From assembly GCA_028551475.1 (NCBI GenBank), contig CM052357.1, positions 5,503,931 to 5,567,930 of the forward strand: DNA of 64,000 nucleotides. The letters run 5' to 3'. A program made the position numbers and the translations under genes. The notes under the pieces are model-generated. The model was not told the origin of the DNA. It saw nothing but the letters and a program-made list of their open reading frames with translations, and made no database searches. Shown piece after piece: positions 63,066 through 64,000 of the stretch; position 1 is the stretch's first letter; the number at the start of each line of letters is the position of its first letter. This DNA is from Casuarina equisetifolia (Eukaryota; Streptophyta; Magnoliopsida; Fagales; Casuarinaceae).

Positions 63066-64000
63066 TTTGTGGGCTATAACATCCTATTTACCAACTTTCT
63101 TTAAAGATTTTTTCATAGCATTTTTTGCCAAAGCTAGATTTAGAGAGCTAGTTTTTTAATTACTTTTTAGCTTTAGCCATTAAACAGTGATATGTTATTA
63201 CCCTCAAAACATAGTTTATTCTAAAATTTACGGGTATTGTCCCTATCTATTTTGATTAGAAAATCTAGATAATTTGTAGTGCATATTTCATCCCAAGGAT
63301 TAGGTAATTTATTGAAGAACTATTCTAACAAATATTCATTTTTTGGTGTTTTAACTAGATACTAATATTTTTAAAAAACTCAAACATATTCTTCAAACCT
63401 ACATATATCACATAGTTTTAGCTTGGATAGCATAAAATTAGCATCTTCTTTAAGTTGTGGTTTGCTAGAATATCAATAAAGTTGTTTTTTAAGGATAGGT
63501 AAAAGGGATTTATAGATATGAGGTGTCAACCTAGGATCTTGGTTTAGGGCACCTAGTAGCCAATTATTGGACTATGGGCTTGTTGACCAATATTTCATCC
63601 AAGTTTATCTTGATATTCTAGTGAACAATTTCTTTTGCCTAAGGTTATCACCTTAGGGCCTTCTGAAGAGTGCTTTAGGGCCCTTTTTCCATAATGAAAA
63701 CCATACCTCTCTTCCTTTTCCCATCTGTGGCACCAACTATTTCTCCTATATCTTGTCCTACCAAGCTATCGTATCCAACACCCCTCCTTTCAATCATTCA
63801 AGACAGATTTAATCTCAACCATTATATTGCTTGCTAACATGACTTCACCTCAACCATGCATTTTTAACCATATTAATCCAACAAGTAATACCTGGTTTGA
63901 GATACTTGTTGCCCTTCAGTAAAGCACGCAAAAATAAGTATGTTTCATTCATTTTGACTTCTTATAGGATTCTCCATAGATGATTTACAACTACCACCAA
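63066..64000. other. AT-rich DNA flanking the pararetrovirus relic
   Basis: 63120-63480 could be further decayed viral sequence on the minus strand, since fragments are readable between stops, but I cannot assign a domain. 63500-64000 shows nothing that I recognise. Confidence 0.4.

Noticed and set aside
1..64000. CRISPR arrays, operons or bacterial mobile elements
   Set aside because: No regularly spaced repeats or bacterial signals occur. Gene structure is eukaryotic throughout.

Overview
The window is nuclear DNA from a flowering plant, most likely a eudicot. Genes have many short exons with GT-AG introns, intergenic DNA is AT-rich, and the proteins read as plant EXO1, plant separase, plant RRN3 and a subfamily XII type LRR receptor kinase. 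A plastid rRNA insertion, a tRNA-derived SINE and a decayed pararetrovirus fragment fit this. I cannot name the species.

Layout. (1) 1-3.5 kb, minus strand: the 5' part of an exonuclease 1 (EXO1) gene, seven exons resolved (334 codons), running off the left edge. One of its introns is a textbook U12-type AT-AC intron. (2) 3.5-5.3 kb: the divergent intergenic region, with an unexplained GC-rich island. (3) 5.3-26.2 kb, plus strand: a complete separase gene, 27 exons, about 2,219 residues, with the His/Cys peptidase C50 dyad. (4) 26-55.4 kb: an AT-rich accessory block made of tandem duplications of an LRR receptor-kinase locus on the minus strand. Unit A (27.5-38.0 kb) holds a badly broken copy and carries a SINE and a plastid 23S rRNA insertion. 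Unit B (38.15-48.5 kb) holds a nearly intact copy with one frameshift, one early stop and a nested duplicate of its first exon. Unit C (51.9-55.4 kb) keeps only the first-exon start. Between B and C a roughly 2-kb upstream module is repeated. (5) 55.8-61.5 kb, plus strand: a promoter-like cluster of TGGGCC/T elements, a broken fragment of a WDR55-type WD40 gene, then a complete RRN3/TIF-IA gene (RNA polymerase I initiation factor) of 15 coding exons. (6) 61.5-64 kb: AT-rich intergenic DNA with a decayed endogenous caulimovirid reverse-transcriptase fragment on the minus strand.

How the parts relate. The three conserved genes are housekeeping: EXO1 in DNA repair and recombination, separase in sister-chromatid release, RRN3 in rRNA synthesis. 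The receptor-kinase block between them is a birth-and-death immune-receptor cluster. Comparing its copies with each other dates the SINE, the plastid insertion and the coding lesions relative to the duplications. I saw no wholly new multi-gene system. The most notable items are the AT-AC intron in EXO1, the WDR55 fragment with its promoter-like elements just upstream of RRN3, and the insertion record kept by the tandem units.
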